Below, one piece after another: positions 12,482 through 14,956 of a stretch of 14,956 nucleotides of DNA. This DNA comes from CAUJGP01 sp964612425. Lineage in GTDB: Bacteria; Bdellovibrionota; Bdellovibrionia; Bdellovibrionales; Bdellovibrionaceae. The position numbers and the translations under genes were made by a program. The notes under the pieces were generated by a model. It made no database searches. It saw only the letters and a list, made by a program, of their open reading frames with translations, and had not been told where the DNA came from. The stretch's first letter is position 1, and each line of letters begins with the position of its first letter. The DNA lies in assembly GCA_964612425.1 (NCBI GenBank), contig CAZTDX010000075.1:1-14956 (forward strand), read 5' to 3'.

Positions 12482-13879
12482 TTACTGACTAGAAGGATAA
12501 GGTCCAACACCCATAACGTCTATCAACAGCTCTTCTTTTTGAGAAACCTCATGAACCTGCAATATTAAGGGAGTTTTTCCTCGCACATCTAATATCTTCG
12601 ATGGAAAACGGATAAAGAGATGAAGTTCTTTGGACGTGCCGGCCTTCACTTCATGACGATCGCTTGGTTGCACCAATTGAATGGATTGTGCTAAGCTTTG
12701 TGCGGGCAGTGAAATTTTAAAAGTTTGGGGTTCATGGCTTTGGTTGTGAATATTTAATTTAAAATGGTTTATGATCAATCCATCAGGAGAGATTTGGTAG
12801 GGAGAGTCTGTACCTCTTAATAGAACAACGGAAAAAGGTTTGCGATGAGATAGGCTAAACGTGAGCCCCAGTAAACAAATAATAATAAGGAACGAGTAGG
12901 CTAGTACCCGGGGACGAAAATAATTTATTTTTGATTGAGGCGTGCTAGTATTATAGGAAATTAAGCCCTTTGGTTTATGGACTTTACCCATGATCTCATC
13001 ACAGGCATCAATACATGCAGTACAACCGATGCATTCCATTTGAATTCCATTGCGAATATCGATGCCCGTCGGACAGACTTGAACACAGCGGTTACATGAA
13101 ACACAATCACCGCGTTTGGTGTTTGTGTTTTCAGTGACTGCGCCTTTTCTGGGTTCTCCCCGCTGCTGATCATAAACAACACTAATGGATTGCTGATCCA
13201 TTAAAACACTTTGAAAGCGTCCATAGGGGCACATGATAATACAAAATTGTTCCCGGAACCATCCAAAGTTGAATAGTAGTAATGCTGTTGTTCCACTTAC
13301 AATTAAAAAATAACTCCAATTCTCTTGAGGGGAGCCTTTCATCATTTGCATCAAATGGCGACTGCCCACAAAGTAGGCAATAAAACTATGAGAAAAAAGA
13401 GAGCTGACAATTAAAAATAAAAACCATTTAAAAGAGTATTTCAGAAATTTTTTAGGATTCATTTCGGAGTGATAGAGTTTTCTTCGCTCCAGATAATTTC
13501 CTTCGACCCAGATTTCAATTCTGCGATAGATCGAATCAATAAAAACGGTTTGTGGACAAGCCCACCCACACCAGACTCGCCCCCAGAGAGCGGTGATTAA
13601 CATAATGAGGAGAGCAGCGACGGCAATGATAAAAAATAAAAGTGGTGCATCATGAGATAGAAAAGTCTGCCCAAAGAGCTCAAATCGGCGAGCAGAAATA
13701 TCCAATAAAACCGCTTGAGATCCATTAATCTGAATCCACGGTAAGGCGAGAAAAATTATAAGTAGAACAAAATGAACATAGTTACGCCACCGTCTAAATC
13801 GTCCTTTAACTTCCGCTGGAATAATACGTTTACGCCCACCATGCTCATCGAGCATGCTCAGGCGACTAATCTCTGACAA
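12482..13879 (-). CDS. ccoG: cytochrome c oxidase accessory protein CcoG (FixG/RdxA)
   Basis: A 465-aa membrane ferredoxin needed for maturation of cbb3-type cytochrome c oxidase, where it helps supply copper in reduced form. It has about five membrane segments (near 33-51, 79-98, 151-171, 189-207, 326-344). Cysteine motifs are GRVWCGWACPQTVF (C104, C108) and FCIIMCP (C213, C217). Two 4Fe-4S ferredoxin motifs follow, C259-x2-C262-x2-C265-x3-CP and C283-x2-C286-x2-C289-x3-C293. The C-terminal periplasmic Ig-like FixG domain spans about 345-460. Length matches the family. The start is TTG at 13879, preferred over the later ATG because AAGGAG lies six bases before it. The gene overlaps the end of the cytochrome gene by 14 nt, indicating one operon. 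Confidence 0.95.
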   Translation of the reverse strand: MSEISRLSMLDEHGGRKRIIPAEVKGRFRRWRNYVHFVLLIIFLALPWIQINGSQAVLLDISARRFELFGQTFLSHDAPLLFFIIAVAALLIMLITALWGRVWCGWACPQTVFIDSIYRRIEIWVEGNYLERRKLYHSEMNPKKFLKYSFKWFLFLIVSSLFSHSFIAYFVGSRHLMQMMKGSPQENWSYFLIVSGTTALLLFNFGWFREQFCIIMCPYGRFQSVLMDQQSISVVYDQQRGEPRKGAVTENTNTKRGDCVSCNRCVQVCPTGIDIRNGIQMECIGCTACIDACDEIMGKVHKPKGLISYNTSTPQSKINYFRPRVLAYSFLIIICLLGLTFSLSHRKPFSVVLLRGTDSPYQISPDGLIINHFKLNIHNQSHEPQTFKISLPAQSLAQSIQLVQPSDRHEVKAGTSKELHLFIRFPSKILDVRGKTPLILQVHEVSQKEELLIDVMGVGPYPSSQ

Positions 13880-14336
13880 CTTTTTCTCCTTGAGGAGGTT
13901 TAGAATTGGCTGGTTTAGTTCCCTCTAATGAGCTAATAAATGCAACAACCGATTTAATTTCTTCTTCTTTTAGCATAGTTTCCCAGGCGGGCATTCCTTT
14001 ATCGAGAACTCCTTTGCGAACCACTGCGATGATATCAGTAAGATTTCCTTTTCCGTGGAGCCAGTACTCATCAACAAGATTTGGTCCTATGGCTCCTTGA
14101 AGCTCTTGCCCGTGACAAGCAGAACATTTTGCTTGATAAACGCCACGTCCTTGGGACACAAGGTTAGTATCAGTGAGAAGCTTTTTTAGCTCCTCTTCAG
14201 TTTCAACTTGCGAGACGGCAAGAGTGGGATTGGATTGTTTACTTTGAGTTTCAATCATCGCTAAATCTACTTTTAAGCTTTCTAATTGAGTGGGTGCTCC
14301 GCCAAACTCATAATGAATCTGGTCCAACTTGTTCAA
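13866..14336 (-). CDS. ccoP: cbb3 oxidase CcoP-like cytochrome c, membrane anchor missing
   Basis: A 156-aa c-type cytochrome with one haem site, CSACH (C71, C74, H75), preceded by GRGVYQAK. GPNLVDEYWLHG and a candidate axial ligand Met115 in KGMPAWE follow, all typical of the last domain of CcoP, subunit III of cbb3 oxidase. The overlap with ccoG supports this. CcoP normally starts with a transmembrane helix; here the chain begins directly with the periplasmic linker (IHYEFGGAPTQLESLK). The start is a TTG without ribosome binding site, and the frame upstream closes at TGA 14355-14357 after only six more codons. The 5' part has therefore probably been lost in a rearrangement near 14340. Without signal or anchor the product would not reach the periplasm, so this copy is likely non-functional. 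Confidence 0.75.
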   Translation of the reverse strand: MNKLDQIHYEFGGAPTQLESLKVDLAMIETQSKQSNPTLAVSQVETEEELKKLLTDTNLVSQGRGVYQAKCSACHGQELQGAIGPNLVDEYWLHGKGNLTDIIAVVRKGVLDKGMPAWETMLKEEEIKSVVAFISSLEGTKPANSKPPQGEKVVRD

Positions 14337-14415
14337 GACGTGTGGAACCGTACTTCAATTGCTTATACTCAATATTTAAACTCAATGAAGCTATTCTGAA
14401 ACCGGTTCCAATTCT

Positions 14416-14472
14416 CGATTTACCAACCTGTCTGGCACCACGAATAATGAGGGGTTGGCGATCTGGCTCAAC
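14416..14472 (-). pseudogene. fragment of a P-loop ATPase (AAA/DUF4143 type)
   Basis: Minus-strand codons 14469-14416 read EPDRQPLIIRGARQVGKS. The RxPLIIRGARQVGKS segment is the Walker A region of the ATPases often annotated 'ATP-binding protein, AAA_14/DUF4143'. A TGA at 14473-14475 interrupts the frame upstream. Downstream the sequence (RIGTGFRIASLSLNIEYKQL) soon ceases to look like the family and runs into the ccoP-like region, where the frame ends near 14310. It is a small relic, not a gene. Confidence 0.45.
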
Positions 14473-14894
14473 TCACAGCCCAACTTCAAAATCCGAAACT
14501 TTCCCCTGATGAGCAAAAGGCACTCGTATTAGCCTTCCAAGAAAAATTTGACCCCAACCGCAAAATTGAAATTTTTGGTAAAGCCATTAATAAATTGCTC
14601 AATGATCCGCTAAGTGCAGGAGTTGGAATAGGTTATCTCTACCAGGCAATTAGATCAACGGAGCATCTGAATTCTATAAGTGGTCACGCTTCAATAATCG
14701 TAGGTCGTCGATTTAACAAAGACACGAAATCGTGTGAATTTCTCATCAGAGATAGCTACGGACCAAGTTGTATTGTGAAAGACGGTAGTTCAAGGTATGA
14801 ACTCCCATGTGAAAATGGCTCAGTTTGGATTGAGGCCAGAAGCCTGCTTAAAAACACGATGCAGTTAAGCTGGATCACTGTGACTGGCAACTAA
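14451..14894 (+). pseudogene. 5'-truncated papain-like (C1-type) peptidase
   Basis: A 147-codon frame is open from a TGA at 14448-14450 to TAA at 14892-14894. There is no start with a ribosome binding site; a TTG at 14595 is the first possible initiator. It contains LAQLTAQLQNPKLSPDEQKA, then GHASIIVGRRFNKDTKSCEF, LIRDSYGPSC and LPCENGSVWIEARSLLKNT. The GHASxxVGRR...CEFLIR(N/D)SYG pattern fits the catalytic His and Asn half of exported papain-like peptidases known to me from Bdellovibrio-type bacteria. The half with the catalytic Cys is missing, and the usual Asn is Asp here. It is probably a dead fragment left by the same rearrangement that cut ccoP. No gene is visible after it (14895-14956). 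Confidence 0.55.
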
Positions 14895-14956
14895 ACATTT
14901 AACACTACTTTCCCATCCACTCGTTGGTTAGTAAGACACATAAAACTTAACACCTC

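Noticed and set aside
12961..13182. 73-codon frame inside ccoG
   Set aside because: It is a shifted frame over the ferredoxin motifs of ccoG, so a shadow.

Overview
The window is AT-rich bacterial DNA that most resembles a member of the Bdellovibrionota (Bdellovibrio and relatives). The main reasons are a TIGR02147/DUF4423-type regulator translationally coupled to a large exported protein that begins with a GNGGDGVVC motif, a papain-like peptidase fragment of a style I associate with that phylum, and many small exported proteins of unknown function. Gene density is low on the left and normal on the right, so the left two thirds reads as an accessory, decaying region next to a conserved respiratory block.

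Left part (1-7130). A 36-codon frame sits at the left edge. It is followed by a long, almost empty AT-rich stretch, a 150-aa exported protein (minus strand), a small cytoplasmic ORF (minus), and then exported proteins on the plus strand at 2023-2691 and 2934-3257. A complete 120-bp MITE (3457-3576), with 17-bp perfect terminal inverted repeats and a perfect 9-bp target duplication, lies between the exported proteins and the TIGR02147 regulator. The regulator overlaps the 466-aa GNGGDG protein by 4 nt, and two more small exported proteins follow (6118-6630, 6754-7128). All six exported proteins have an even number of cysteines in the predicted mature part (4, 4, 2, 4, 4 and 2), which suggests disulfide-bonded periplasmic or surface proteins.

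Middle part (7280-10700). This is mobile-element debris. It holds a recombinase-like protein without a catalytic domain, a tyrosine recombinase that has lost its N-terminus and has a changed HxxR motif, unassignable coding remnants at 8652-9014, a toxin-antitoxin operon (RelE-like toxin first, XRE-type antitoxin second, with promoter and overlapping dyads upstream), and an IS3-type orfA with a 1-nt frameshift and no orfB.

Right part (10703-14956). On the minus strand are a group II PLP-dependent decarboxylase, ccoG (the cbb3 oxidase assembly ferredoxin) and a single-haem cytochrome c that looks like a ccoP lacking its membrane anchor. Just upstream of that cytochrome the sequence becomes a patchwork: a short piece of a P-loop ATPase (GARQVGKS) on the minus strand, then a 5'-truncated papain-like peptidase on the plus strand. 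ccoN and ccoO, the usual upstream genes, are absent, so this looks like a rearrangement breakpoint.
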